DNA of 64,000 nt from Chloroflexota bacterium (lineage in GTDB: Bacteria; Chloroflexota; UBA11872), in assembly GCA_026706485.1 (NCBI GenBank), contig JAPOYR010000013.1, positions 62,001-126,000 on the forward strand, given 5' to 3'. A program made the position numbers and the translations under genes. Shown here piece after piece: positions 18,376 to 26,299 of this stretch (position 1 is the stretch's first letter; the number at the start of each line of letters is the position of its first letter). Under the pieces are notes generated by a model that was given only the letters and a program-made list of their open reading frames with translations, was not told the DNA's origin and did no database searches.

Positions 18376-18864
18376 CTAGTGGCTGCCCGAATCCACCTGG
18401 CTGTCCCCCGGATGCCGCACGTCGGGCAGCCGTTCGTTGAACTCCACCACGTTTCCCTCGGGGTCCTTGGCGTAGAGCACGCGGCGCCAGAGACGGGGCC
18501 AGTCCACCGGCCCGCCCCACACGTCCAGGCCCTCCGCGCGCAGCGCGTCGACAATTGGATCCAACTCATCAACCACGAACTGCACGTGATTCGGACCGCT
18601 GCCTGATGGCCCCCGGGCGGGTGTCGCATCGGGATGGTTGTGGTACTTGAGCAGCTCCAGGGCTTCGGGACGCTCCGCCGTGCCCAGGAAGACGGCTTCG
18701 AGCACGACGCCCGATAGCCCGGTCAATTCGTCGATGTGCGGACCCTCGAGGGTCGCGCGGCGCGTTTCCCGCAGGCCCGCCACGCGTATGTAGAAATCGC
18801 GCATGCGGTCCATGTCCCGGACCACCAGGCCAACGTGACCTACGGTAGGGGCGCTGGGGGACAT
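18376..18864 (-). CDS. VOC (glyoxalase/extradiol dioxygenase superfamily) protein
   Basis: A 162-residue protein with start ATG 18862-18864 (MSPSAPTVGHVGLVVRD). It shows the paired beta-alpha-beta-beta-beta pattern of the VOC fold: His in GHVGLVVRD, then PNHVQFVVDELDP, and a metal-type acidic residue near DPEGNVVEFNE. Members include glyoxalase I, methylmalonyl-CoA epimerase and ring-cleavage dioxygenases, so the substrate is not assignable. It stands alone, divergent from the membrane protein gene at 18966. Confidence 0.85.
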   Translation of the reverse strand: MSPSAPTVGHVGLVVRDMDRMRDFYIRVAGLRETRRATLEGPHIDELTGLSGVVLEAVFLGTAERPEALELLKYHNHPDATPARGPSGSGPNHVQFVVDELDPIVDALRAEGLDVWGGPVDWPRLWRRVLYAKDPEGNVVEFNERLPDVRHPGDSQVDSGSH

Positions 18865-18965
18865 TGCCGACCTCAAGAGAACGGGGCGGCATTCTTGCAT
18901 GAAGCGCCGACCGCGATGCGAGACTTGAAGACGTTGGGGATCACGAGACGCATCGAGCCTCGGCC

Positions 18966-20204
18966 ATGAGCTACGACCTCGCCGAGAACTACGACCTCAC
19001 CGACCGACTGAGAGGCTGGACGGGGTTTCGGATCGGCGCCGTGGCCGGCCTGGTGATCGCCGTCGCCTGGATCCATCAAGTCGGCCTGGCGCCGGCCGTG
19101 CTCGCGGGCGACACCTTTGCCCTGGGCATCGGCCTTCACACGGTCATCTTTGGGTTGCTGCTGGCCGGCTGGATCTGGGGGCTGCTGTTCCGCCTGCGCG
19201 GCGGCTTTTCCTGGGCGGCCGGGCTGGCGGTGGCGCTTGGCCTGGTGACTGGACTCATTGCCTGGCTCGACACCTTCATTGGTTGGGGGCTCGATTGGCA
19301 GATCGGGGAGCGCGCCCTGCTCGTGCCCGCGGAGGCCCGTCCGAAGGGCTTTGGACTGGCCTTGCTCGCCGGCACGCTGTGGGCGGTCGCCAGCGCCGCA
19401 TTCGTGTTTGTCTTCGCGATTGTCGCGGCGCTCATCGGTGCTACTACGCTGCGGCGCTTGGTCGAGCCGTGGGCCGGGCGCGTGTTCCCCCGGATCGTGG
19501 ATGGGCTGCCTGACTTCTGGCACGCATTCCTCGCGGCTCGCGGAAACGACGAGGCCCCACAGCGAGCGAGCCCGGCGCTGAGAGCCCAGCGTCGTCTCCC
19601 CGAGCGCGCACAAGCGTGGCGGACGGTCTATGGGCGCGCGGTGCTGATCCTGGCGTACGGCGCGGCCGTGCTCACGCAATTGTGGATCGAGCCCGCCGAG
19701 CGTGCGGACGCGGCGTTCATGTTCGGCATGTTCGCGATGGCCGACGGCGCGTTGCTGTTGGTGCTCGCAGACCGGAGCCGCGCCTTCGCGCCCGCCCGGC
19801 GCCAACTACGCCTCGAAGCGGCGGTATCGATCGTGATTGGGCTCATCGCCGCCGTCATCTCGTTTGGCCTCGGCCGCCCAATGCCTTTCGAGCTGTTCTA
19901 TGGACTGGTTGCCGTGTGGGCGATGCTGACGGCCACGGCGCAGTTTTCGGTGTCATTTACCATGCGCCACGGCGATTCCGCGCACCTCGTCATCCTCTAT
20001 ACGATCTTTATCGCCGTGACCCGGCTCGTCTACGGCGTCGAAGCCGCGGCCGCTCCCGAGGTCGTGCGCCTGGCCAACACCCAGAGCGTGATTCTCATGG
20101 CCGTCGTGGTGCTGACGGCCATGCTCTACGTGCTCCTCGCGAATGTCCTGCGGGAGTGGCCGCGATCGGAGTTCGAAGCGGCGGGGCGATCCGCGCGCAC
20201 CTGA
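18966..20204 (+). CDS. Multi-pass membrane protein with C-terminal DUF308-like repeat region
   Basis: A 412-residue integral membrane protein with about ten hydrophobic segments: four in residues 20-155, a polar cytoplasmic linker (about 165-215), then six more. The C-terminal half (GMFAMADGALLLVLADRSRAF, LVAVWAMLTATAQFSV, RLVYGV) closely parallels the whole of the 22240-22965 protein (GIFALADGALALAVALG, GTWAFLSGLLHAAVA, RMAYGV). Both resemble HdeD/DUF308 proteins, for which an acid-resistance role is known in enterobacteria only. I infer a fusion of a unique N-terminal membrane domain to a DUF308-like domain. Function unknown. Confidence 0.75.
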   Translation: MSYDLAENYDLTDRLRGWTGFRIGAVAGLVIAVAWIHQVGLAPAVLAGDTFALGIGLHTVIFGLLLAGWIWGLLFRLRGGFSWAAGLAVALGLVTGLIAWLDTFIGWGLDWQIGERALLVPAEARPKGFGLALLAGTLWAVASAAFVFVFAIVAALIGATTLRRLVEPWAGRVFPRIVDGLPDFWHAFLAARGNDEAPQRASPALRAQRRLPERAQAWRTVYGRAVLILAYGAAVLTQLWIEPAERADAAFMFGMFAMADGALLLVLADRSRAFAPARRQLRLEAAVSIVIGLIAAVISFGLGRPMPFELFYGLVAVWAMLTATAQFSVSFTMRHGDSAHLVILYTIFIAVTRLVYGVEAAAAPEVVRLANTQSVILMAVVVLTAMLYVLLANVLREWPRSEFEAAGRSART

Positions 20205-20277
20205 GGTCGTTGGCCTCGGCCGTAGCCCGGTGTCACACTGCGCGCCGGATGTCGCGTCAAGGTTTTCGGGGGCAGGC

Positions 20278-21189
20278 ATGAGTCGCGGACAAGACGTGCT
20301 CGCGCGGATGAAGGGCCCGGTCGTTCCAATCAACTTGTGCTTCAACTTCGACGGCACTCCCGACTATCCGTCGATCGCGCGCTACGTGGACTGGCTCGCG
20401 GACGAGGGCACGCCGATCCTCATGCTCACGGCCGGCAGCAGCGAATTCGCCAGCCTGAGCGACGACGAGATCTGGCGGCTCACGGCAGTCGTGGCGGAAG
20501 CCAACCAGGGGCGCGCGGTGTTCATCGCTTCGTCCGGTCTATGGAAACCGTCGGTGACGCGCGAGTTCCTGGTCCACGCCGACCGCGTGGGCGCCGACGC
20601 CGTCAAGCTGCAGTTCAGCAGCTGGCTCACGCTGAGCCGCGAGGTCGTGGTGCGCTACTTCGACCTGGTGCAGGACGCCGCGGACGTGCCGCTGCTGCTG
20701 CTGTCGGGGCCGAACTTTCCGCTTGACGCGGCCGTCGAGCTGGCCGCGCGGCCCAACATGATCGGCATCAAAAACGACGGCCATCCGTTCTACGACTACT
20801 ACGAGCTGATTCGCGGTACCGCCGACGAGGATTTTGGCGTCATCAGCGGCGGGCAAATGCGCAACTTCATGTTCGGGTACCCGCTGGGCTCGCCGGCCTA
20901 CCTCTGTCCCATCGCGCCAATTCGGCCGCGCCTGGCCAACGAGTTCTACGACCACGTGGCGGCCGGCCGCACCGACGAAGCCTGGGAGTTCGTCTTCAAA
21001 TACGAAGACCCGTGGCTCCAGTGGGCCTCGAGCCAAAACTGGCTGGCGTCGCTCAAGGCGGCGATCCACCTGCAAGGGCTCTATCCAAACAACCTGCTGG
21101 GACACGCCTACCCGCACCCGGCGCCCGACGTCGTCGACAAGGTTCGGGACAAGCTGATCGAGGTGTTCGGCAGCGCGACGGTGGAGTAG
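20278..21189 (+). CDS. Dihydrodipicolinate synthase/N-acetylneuraminate lyase family protein
   Basis: A 303-residue class I aldolase-fold protein from ATG 20278 (MSRGQDVLARMKGPVVPINL). The Schiff-base lysine is Lys165 in RPNMIGIKNDG. The usual YNVPGRTG block, which supplies the catalytic tyrosine, reads LLSGPNFPL, with Leu142 where Tyr is expected. The GTTGE loop is GSSEF. It is therefore unlikely to be a housekeeping DapA. It probably acts on another keto acid, or is a lyase or hydratase of sugar-acid catabolism. It stands alone on its strand, ending at an inverted repeat. Confidence 0.85.
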   Translation: MSRGQDVLARMKGPVVPINLCFNFDGTPDYPSIARYVDWLADEGTPILMLTAGSSEFASLSDDEIWRLTAVVAEANQGRAVFIASSGLWKPSVTREFLVHADRVGADAVKLQFSSWLTLSREVVVRYFDLVQDAADVPLLLLSGPNFPLDAAVELAARPNMIGIKNDGHPFYDYYELIRGTADEDFGVISGGQMRNFMFGYPLGSPAYLCPIAPIRPRLANEFYDHVAAGRTDEAWEFVFKYEDPWLQWASSQNWLASLKAAIHLQGLYPNNLLGHAYPHPAPDVVDKVRDKLIEVFGSATVE

Positions 21190-21252
21190 GGGCGAGGCTG
21201 CGTCGCGAGAACCGCGCCGTGCCTGCGACTGGCATCTCGAGCCATTTACTGC

Positions 21253-21331
21253 CATTCCGAACGAAGTGAGGAATCTAAGGACGCAGGGATATCTCCGCAC
21301 CCCTTAGATTCCTCGCCCTCGGCTCGGAATG
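21253..21331. repeat. Long imperfect inverted repeat between convergent genes
   Basis: The left arm begins CATTCCGAACGAAGTGAGG (21253) and the right arm ends CCTCGGCTCGGAATG (21331), with AATCTAAGG/CCTTAGATT next to a 21-nt centre. This is a widespread interspersed element type (CATTCCGAGCGAAGCGAGGAATCT). It lies between the DHDPS-family and PhyH genes, which converge on it, and could act as a bidirectional terminator. A degenerate partial copy lies at about 50752-50776. Confidence 0.6.
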
Positions 21332-21403
21332 ACGGATCCGGGCGGCCTACTCAGGCCGCCCGGCGGCCCGGGCTGCGTGCAGCCGAGGAGCCAGCCGAAA
21401 CCG

Positions 21404-22180
21404 CTACGCGAACGCCAGGTTGCGCTTCTGACCGCGCAGAATCAGGCCGTTGACGCCGGAGTTGTGCCCGCCCGTCTGCACGTTGTGAGGATCGCGGTAG
21501 CCGGTGCGAACCAGGCGCCGCCACCCATTGGTGCGGTTCGGATCCGAGCCGTGGATCGTCAGGTAGCTCATGAAGACCACGTCGCCGGCGTTGGCCGGCA
21601 CGGGCGTGGCGTCAGCCAGCCGGTATTCGTCCACCGGCAGGTGCGGGCGGGTGTCCTTGGAGTCAACGCGCCCGATGTGTTCCAGCGGGCCGAGCTTGTG
21701 GCTGCCGGGCAGAAACTTCAGGCAGCCGTTGGCCTCGGTGGCGTCGTCGATATGGAGCAGCGCGTCGATGTAGCCCGGCCCCTCGTGCGCATAGAACGGA
21801 TAGTCCTGGTGCATCGGGAACGGCGTGCCCATCTCCGGTCCCTTGGCGTGCAGCATGGTGTGGTGGTACTCGACGCCGGTGCCCAGCAGGTCCGCCACCG
21901 CGCCGACGAGCTTGTCGTCGGTGACGGCGCGGAAGAACTCCTCGGAGTAGCCGGGGAGATTGCCAAGAATGTCTAATCTCGCACGTTGGTCTTCCTCGGC
22001 GGTCATATATGCTTGCCGCCATGGCCCTTTCCACCCCGGACCTTGCGTGGCCCACTCTTGCATGAGCCGCTCCAGCTCTTCCGACTGCCGGGCGACGGTT
22101 TCGGCGTCAAAGACCTCTTCCAACCTCAGATAGCCAAGCTCGTTGAAGGCGTCGACTTGATCCTGCGTCAGCGTTTCCAT
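21404..22180 (-). CDS. Phytanoyl-CoA dioxygenase (PhyH) family oxygenase
   Basis: A 258-residue Fe(II)/2-oxoglutarate-dependent dioxygenase from ATG 22178-22180 (METLTQDQVDAFNELGYLRL). The iron triad is clear: His124 and Asp126 in PMHQDYPF and His210 in TIHGSDPN. Arg222 or Arg225 in RRLVRTGY would bind 2-oxoglutarate. The family hydroxylates lipids, ectoine precursors, phosphonates or natural products. PhyH genes are strikingly expanded in marine and sponge-associated Chloroflexota and Poribacteria. No neighbouring gene points to a substrate. Confidence 0.9.
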   Translation of the reverse strand: METLTQDQVDAFNELGYLRLEEVFDAETVARQSEELERLMQEWATQGPGWKGPWRQAYMTAEEDQRARLDILGNLPGYSEEFFRAVTDDKLVGAVADLLGTGVEYHHTMLHAKGPEMGTPFPMHQDYPFYAHEGPGYIDALLHIDDATEANGCLKFLPGSHKLGPLEHIGRVDSKDTRPHLPVDEYRLADATPVPANAGDVVFMSYLTIHGSDPNRTNGWRRLVRTGYRDPHNVQTGGHNSGVNGLILRGQKRNLAFA

Positions 22181-22239
22181 GCGCACACCTCTGGCTGCGA
22201 CTCTGAAGTCTACCGTCCATTGACTTGCCGGCGTCCCCG

Positions 22240-22965
22240 ATGACGGCTGAAGCGCCCGCCGCCACGGGGCGCGCGGTCGGGGTTCCACGATCCCGGTGGT
22301 GGCTGCTCCTGGTGCGCGCCGTGGTGCCGCTGATCTATGCCAACGCGCAGATCGGCCTTCTCTGGCCCGAGGACCTGAAGGCGCCGCCGGCCATTATCTT
22401 TGGCATCTTTGCTCTCGCGGACGGTGCGCTGGCTCTGGCCGTGGCGCTGGGCGTGCGCGAGTTTCGGCCCGCGCGCGGTTTGATCCTGACAGATGCCGCG
22501 CTGGGAGCCGTTGCGGGAATCGCCGGCTTTGCCCTGTGGCTGGTGGTGTGGTCCGAAACCGTCGTCCCCGCCGCCGCTTACGTCGGGCTCGCGGGGACCT
22601 GGGCCTTTCTGAGCGGCCTGCTGCACGCTGCCGTCGCCATACCGCTGCGACGCATTGAGGGCGCGCAGATTCCGCTGCTGTTCATCATCGTGAGCGGCTT
22701 GGTGCGCATGGCCTATGGCGTACCGACCGGGATGTCGGCCCTCGTGGTGCTTAATTTCACCGGGTTCCGCCGATTCCTCTCGGTCCAGCAGTGGTTTGTG
22801 CTGCTCCACGGGATCAGCTACCTGCTGTTCTACGGCGGGCTCGCCGAAGTGTGGCGGGGACGGCGGCAGGCCGAGGTGGCGACGCAAGAGCGGATCGCCC
22901 GCAAGAATCTCCAGGTGCGGCGGGCGCGCGAGCGCCGCGCGGCGCAGGGGCTCCGCACGGCCTAG
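22240..22965 (+). CDS. DUF308-like multi-pass membrane protein
   Basis: A 241-residue protein from ATG 22240 (an in-frame TTG lies 5 codons earlier). About six transmembrane segments span residues 17-205, with a basic cytoplasmic tail (RRQAEVATQERIARKNLQVRRARERR). It is homologous to the C-terminal half of the 18966-20204 protein, sharing the F-A-(M/L)-A-D-G-A-L helix and an R-(L/M)-(V/A)-YGV motif. It begins 59 nt from the divergent PhyH start. Function unknown. Confidence 0.75.
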   Translation: MTAEAPAATGRAVGVPRSRWWLLLVRAVVPLIYANAQIGLLWPEDLKAPPAIIFGIFALADGALALAVALGVREFRPARGLILTDAALGAVAGIAGFALWLVVWSETVVPAAAYVGLAGTWAFLSGLLHAAVAIPLRRIEGAQIPLLFIIVSGLVRMAYGVPTGMSALVVLNFTGFRRFLSVQQWFVLLHGISYLLFYGGLAEVWRGRRQAEVATQERIARKNLQVRRARERRAAQGLRTA

Positions 22966-23067
22966 CGATCGGGCGACCGCGGGCGTGGGATATGATCCCG
23001 CACTCGCCGCTGGACCGGGGCTCGAACTCGACCGTCGGGAACGGCGCCCGGACAAAGGAGGCGCGCG

Positions 23068-24363
23068 GTGATGATTGACGAGAGCCAGCACCAGACCTAT
23101 TCGGACGATTGGCGGCGCACCAACCCCGATCTGGTGTTCTTCCTGCCGCCCGCGCCCCCGGAGTGGCAGGAGTCGGTGGACCACGTCCTGGTCAGCCTCA
23201 CCCGCGAGGGCGCGCTGCTGGCCATCTGGACGTACTGCACCCAGGAACACGCCGCCGACGAGGCGATCATGGTGCGCCGCAGCGAGGACGGCGGGCGCAC
23301 CTGGACCGGCCCCGACGTGCTGGCCGGACAGGACCGCTATCCCGGCCAGGTCGCGTCGTTCGGCTTCCCCGTGATGAGCCAAAACGGGCGCATCTATTGC
23401 TTCTACAACCGCAGCACAGGCCTGGGCGACAGCTACACCAACGCGTTCCTCGAGTGCAAGGTTTCGGACGACGACGGTCGCACCTGGGTCGACGGCAACG
23501 TGCAGATTCCATTCCGGCACACCCGTTTCGACCTGCCCGATCCCAAGGCCGGCGCCTCGTGCATCGTGTGGCAGAAGCCGATTCGTGATCGCAACAACAA
23601 ACACATCGTGGGCATCACCCGTTGGACCTCCGAGCGCGTCCGGCGCCGCACGCCGGCCTCCGCCAAAGCGCCGCGCGGCGTCGGCGATTGCCACGTCGAG
23701 TTCCTGCGCTTCGAGAACATCGACGACGAGCCAGACCCGCGCGACCTCGAGCTGACCTGGCTGCCCGACAGCGACGATCTCGTGTCGTCACCGGTCATGT
23801 TCGACACCGAGGTCACCGCCGGATATTCCTTCTGCCAGGAGCCTGGCCTGGTGCTGCTGCCGGACGGACGGCTGTTCGCCAGCATGCGCACGCCCAACGG
23901 GCAGATCTGGTACACGGTTTCCGCCGATGACGGCCACTCGTGGCGCCCGAGCGAAATGCTCCGGTTTCGCGACGGCGGCGCCCCGATGGAGAACCCGGTT
24001 TCGCCCACGCCGCTCTACCGACTTCACGATGGGCGCTACATCCAGCTGCTGCAAAACCACGACGGTTGGGGCTACAACGGCTTCGGTCCGCTCAACAGCG
24101 ACAGCCGGCGGCCGCAGTTCCTGGCGGTCGGCGAATTCCGCCCAAACGCCCACCAACCCTTGTGGTTCAGCGAGCCGCTGCTGCTGTTCGACACCGACGG
24201 CGTGGGAGTGGCGCCGCACTATCGGCCGTGGCTGTCGATGTATTCCAGTCTCACCGAGCGCGAGGGCGAGCGCATCCTGTGGTATTCCGACCGCAAGCTG
24301 TTCGGGCTGGGCCGCTACATCACCGACGAGATGCTGGCGCCGCTGACGGTGCCCGAGGCGTAG
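23068..24363 (+). CDS. Sialidase-like Asp-box (BNR) protein, paralogue of 15774-17111
   Basis: A 431-residue beta-propeller. A strong AAAGGAGG site (23055-23062) serves a GTG at 23068 or the adjacent ATG at 23071. Asp boxes: SEDGGRTW, SDDDGRTW and SADDGHSW. Segment LPDGRLFASMRTPNGQIWYTVSADDGHSW matches the 15774 protein almost residue for residue, so the two are duplicates in separate operons. No signal peptide. It may hydrolyse or bind a glycoside inside the cell; sialidase activity is unproven. Confidence 0.82.
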   Translation: MMIDESQHQTYSDDWRRTNPDLVFFLPPAPPEWQESVDHVLVSLTREGALLAIWTYCTQEHAADEAIMVRRSEDGGRTWTGPDVLAGQDRYPGQVASFGFPVMSQNGRIYCFYNRSTGLGDSYTNAFLECKVSDDDGRTWVDGNVQIPFRHTRFDLPDPKAGASCIVWQKPIRDRNNKHIVGITRWTSERVRRRTPASAKAPRGVGDCHVEFLRFENIDDEPDPRDLELTWLPDSDDLVSSPVMFDTEVTAGYSFCQEPGLVLLPDGRLFASMRTPNGQIWYTVSADDGHSWRPSEMLRFRDGGAPMENPVSPTPLYRLHDGRYIQLLQNHDGWGYNGFGPLNSDSRRPQFLAVGEFRPNAHQPLWFSEPLLLFDTDGVGVAPHYRPWLSMYSSLTEREGERILWYSDRKLFGLGRYITDEMLAPLTVPEA

Positions 24364-24585
24364 ACGGGAAGCGTCGCTGGCGCATTCTGATCTCAATCAA
24401 TGTCATTGACATTGACTATGATTACACGCCATGATTCTGAAGAGACTCTTGCGTAATCCCTCCGTCATTCCGGCGGAGGCCGGAATCCAGTCCGGGCGAA
24501 TCTTGAGGTGGGCCGGACGCTCGGCGTCGGGCGGGTCTCAGACCCGCCCCTACCGGATTCGGCAATGGTCTCGGGAAGGTGTGCC
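24364..24585. repeat. Intergenic repeats upstream of the toxin-antitoxin pair
   Basis: A 222-nt gap containing three elements: a 19-bp perfect palindrome at 24397-24415 in an AT-rich patch, an interspersed repeat at 24462-24493 (CGTCATTCCGGCGGAGGCCG type) and a GCGGGTCT-C-AGACCCGC palindrome at 24531-24547 followed by CCCCTAC. No coding signal is seen. Confidence 0.6.
24397..24415. promoter_or_regulatory. 19-bp perfect palindrome, possible operator
   Basis: TCAATGTCATTGACATTGA has 9-bp arms around one central T and lies in an AT-rich island. A TTGACA (24406-24411) is embedded in it, with CATGAT 18 nt downstream (24430-24435), so it could overlie a promoter facing the RHH/ParE genes. Those genes start ~150 nt further on, so the link is uncertain. 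Confidence 0.4.
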
Positions 24586-24807
24586 ATGACGCAGATCACC
24601 GCGCGCGTGCCGGACGAGCTGGCGGAATCGCTGGACGCGGCCGCGGCGATGCTCAAGCGCAGCCGCGCCGCGGTAGTCCGCCAGGCGTTGGAGCAATACC
24701 TGGAAGACTTCGACGACCTGTCCGTCGCGCTGGACCGGCTGCGGGATCCCGCGGACCCCGTGCTGGACTGGGACGAGGTCAGGCGTGACCTACTCGGTTC
24801 GGATTAA
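24586..24807 (+). CDS. Ribbon-helix-helix (CopG/ParD-like) antitoxin
   Basis: A 73-residue protein from ATG 24586. The N-terminal ribbon and two helices follow the RHH pattern (TQITARVPDELAESLDAAAAMLKRSRAAVVRQALEQYLED), and the acidic tail (PADPVLDWDEVRRDLLGSD) would wrap the toxin. It overlaps the downstream RelE/ParE-type gene by 23 nt. It should neutralise the toxin and repress the operon. Confidence 0.88.
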   Translation: MTQITARVPDELAESLDAAAAMLKRSRAAVVRQALEQYLEDFDDLSVALDRLRDPADPVLDWDEVRRDLLGSD

Positions 24808-25045
24808 GCGCAGCGCGTCGCGAGAACTGGCCCGTATTCCCCAGCCGGCAAGGGCGCGCTTGATCCGAGCTATTGACGGTCTCGGCAAGCAGCCGTTCAG
24901 CGGCAGCGTCCTCAAGGGAGGGCTTCGCGGCCTGCGGCGCGTGCGCGTCGGCGACTACCGCATCGTGTACGAGGTGCTCGACGATGAGTTGGTCGTCCTC
25001 GTGATTCGCGTCGCTCGGCGTGGAGCCGCCTACCGACCAATCTGA
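24785..25045 (+). CDS. RelE/ParE family toxin
   Basis: An 86-residue basic protein starting at GTG 24785, inside the antitoxin 3' end. The family fold is recognisable: SVRIKRSASRELARIPQPARARLIRAIDGL, then LRGLRRVRVGDYRIVYEVLDDELVVLVIRVARRGAAYR. The GDYRIVYEV and RVARRGAAY motifs are typical of RelE-type mRNA interferases. It likely forms an intact type II module with the preceding RHH gene. ParE-type gyrase inhibition is the alternative activity. Confidence 0.88.
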   Translation: MTYSVRIKRSASRELARIPQPARARLIRAIDGLGKQPFSGSVLKGGLRGLRRVRVGDYRIVYEVLDDELVVLVIRVARRGAAYRPI

Positions 25046-25176
25046 CCCCGCTCGTACATCGGCGCCCCGCGCGTCCTCCCCACGGCCGGTCCGAGCTCCT
25101 GGAATTCCTGCCCACGTCGCGCGGGCATAAACTGTCGGGCGTGCACGCTGGGTGCGCTCAGTGAGGGGATAGTTCC

Positions 25177-26190
25177 TTGGCCACCGTTGCGTTCATCACC
25201 GAGTCCGAAGCCAAGCATCGAATGCCCTATGCCGAGGCCATCCGCGACGTGGAGCGGATCGAGGCCGCGCACGTGGTCGACGACGGCGATGACGGCCTGC
25301 TCGGCGTCGTCGGTTCGAAGCTCGTGGGCCGGCACACGTCCGTGGACGGCTTGCTTGCGGCGGTGCGCCCGGACATGGCCATCGTGTCGCTGGTGGCGTC
25401 CAACTCGCCGCCCGCAATCGAGGCGCTGCTCAACGCTGGAATACCGATCATGGCGGAGAAGCCGGCCTGTGTGGATCCCGAGGACTTCGCCCCACTGGCG
25501 CGACTCGCCGACGAGAAGGGTGTGCCGCTCATGCTGGCGCTGGCCAACCGCATGCGCCCGGACATGACCGACGCCCGGCGCATCATCGCCGAGGGCGGCA
25601 TCGGGGAGCTATACGCCGTTCGGGCGACGCAGGTGGCGGACCAGACGCGCATCCAGGAGCTCACCGCGCCCGACTGGACCTTCGAGCGGGCAAGGGGCGG
25701 CGGCGGACACCTGGTCTGGTTGGGCATTCACTTCGTAGACGTGATTCGCTACGTCACCGGCCGCGACATCGAGCAGGTGCAGGCGCTGACGGGCGTCGTG
25801 GGCGGCGCGCCGATCGACGTCGAGGACCTGGCCCTGGTGAACATGCGGCTGTCCGGCGGCGCGCTGGTGTCGCTGTTCTCCGGCTACCTGATGGAGGAGA
25901 ACGGACACCAGGGATTGACCATCTACGGCTCGCGCGGCTGGCTGCAAACCGACGCCGCCGCCTCGCCGAAATTGATGTGGTGCTCGGGCCGCGGCGACAA
26001 CGCCAAGGTGCGGCGCACGCTCTACGAGGACCGCGGCGCGCCATACACGAGCTGGGTGGACTTGACGCTGCGCGCCTGCCTGGGCGAGATCGAGCCGCCG
26101 TTGTCGGCTTCCGACGGCCTGGCGGCGCTGCGCGCGGTGCACGCGGCATATGCTTCGGCCGCGCACGGCCGGCCGGAGTCGCTGGCGTAG
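25177..26190 (+). CDS. Gfo/Idh/MocA family oxidoreductase
   Basis: A 337-residue NAD(P)-dependent dehydrogenase starting at TTG 25177 with a GAGGGG ribosome site. Residues 1-120 form the nucleotide-binding domain, though the usual GxGxxG is replaced by ITESEAKH. The EKP motif is intact (IMAEKPACVD). The C-terminal half is the alpha/beta substrate domain (GGGGHLVWLGIHFVDVIRYVTG). The weak dinucleotide motif suggests an atypical cofactor pocket. It precedes the DMFase-like gene on the same strand by 109 nt. Confidence 0.85.
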   Translation: MATVAFITESEAKHRMPYAEAIRDVERIEAAHVVDDGDDGLLGVVGSKLVGRHTSVDGLLAAVRPDMAIVSLVASNSPPAIEALLNAGIPIMAEKPACVDPEDFAPLARLADEKGVPLMLALANRMRPDMTDARRIIAEGGIGELYAVRATQVADQTRIQELTAPDWTFERARGGGGHLVWLGIHFVDVIRYVTGRDIEQVQALTGVVGGAPIDVEDLALVNMRLSGGALVSLFSGYLMEENGHQGLTIYGSRGWLQTDAAASPKLMWCSGRGDNAKVRRTLYEDRGAPYTSWVDLTLRACLGEIEPPLSASDGLAALRAVHAAYASAAHGRPESLA

Positions 26191-26299
26191 GCCGTCCACG
26201 CCCGAGCGTCGACAACGCGTGATCGGGCGTTCTGCGGCATGCTTGGCTCCGCGCTCGGCGGATGACTCGGCGCACCTTGCGGCAAAGGACCGGTAAGCC

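Noticed and set aside
20278-21189. Annotation as dapA or nanA, with the Asp-box genes forming a sialic acid pathway
   Set aside because: The catalytic tyrosine block is missing, and no nanK, nanE or sialic acid transporter is present.
22210-23694. 494-codon minus-strand frame opposite the DUF308-like and Asp-box genes
   Set aside because: No start signal or domain; spans two real genes and an intergenic gap, a GC-driven shadow.
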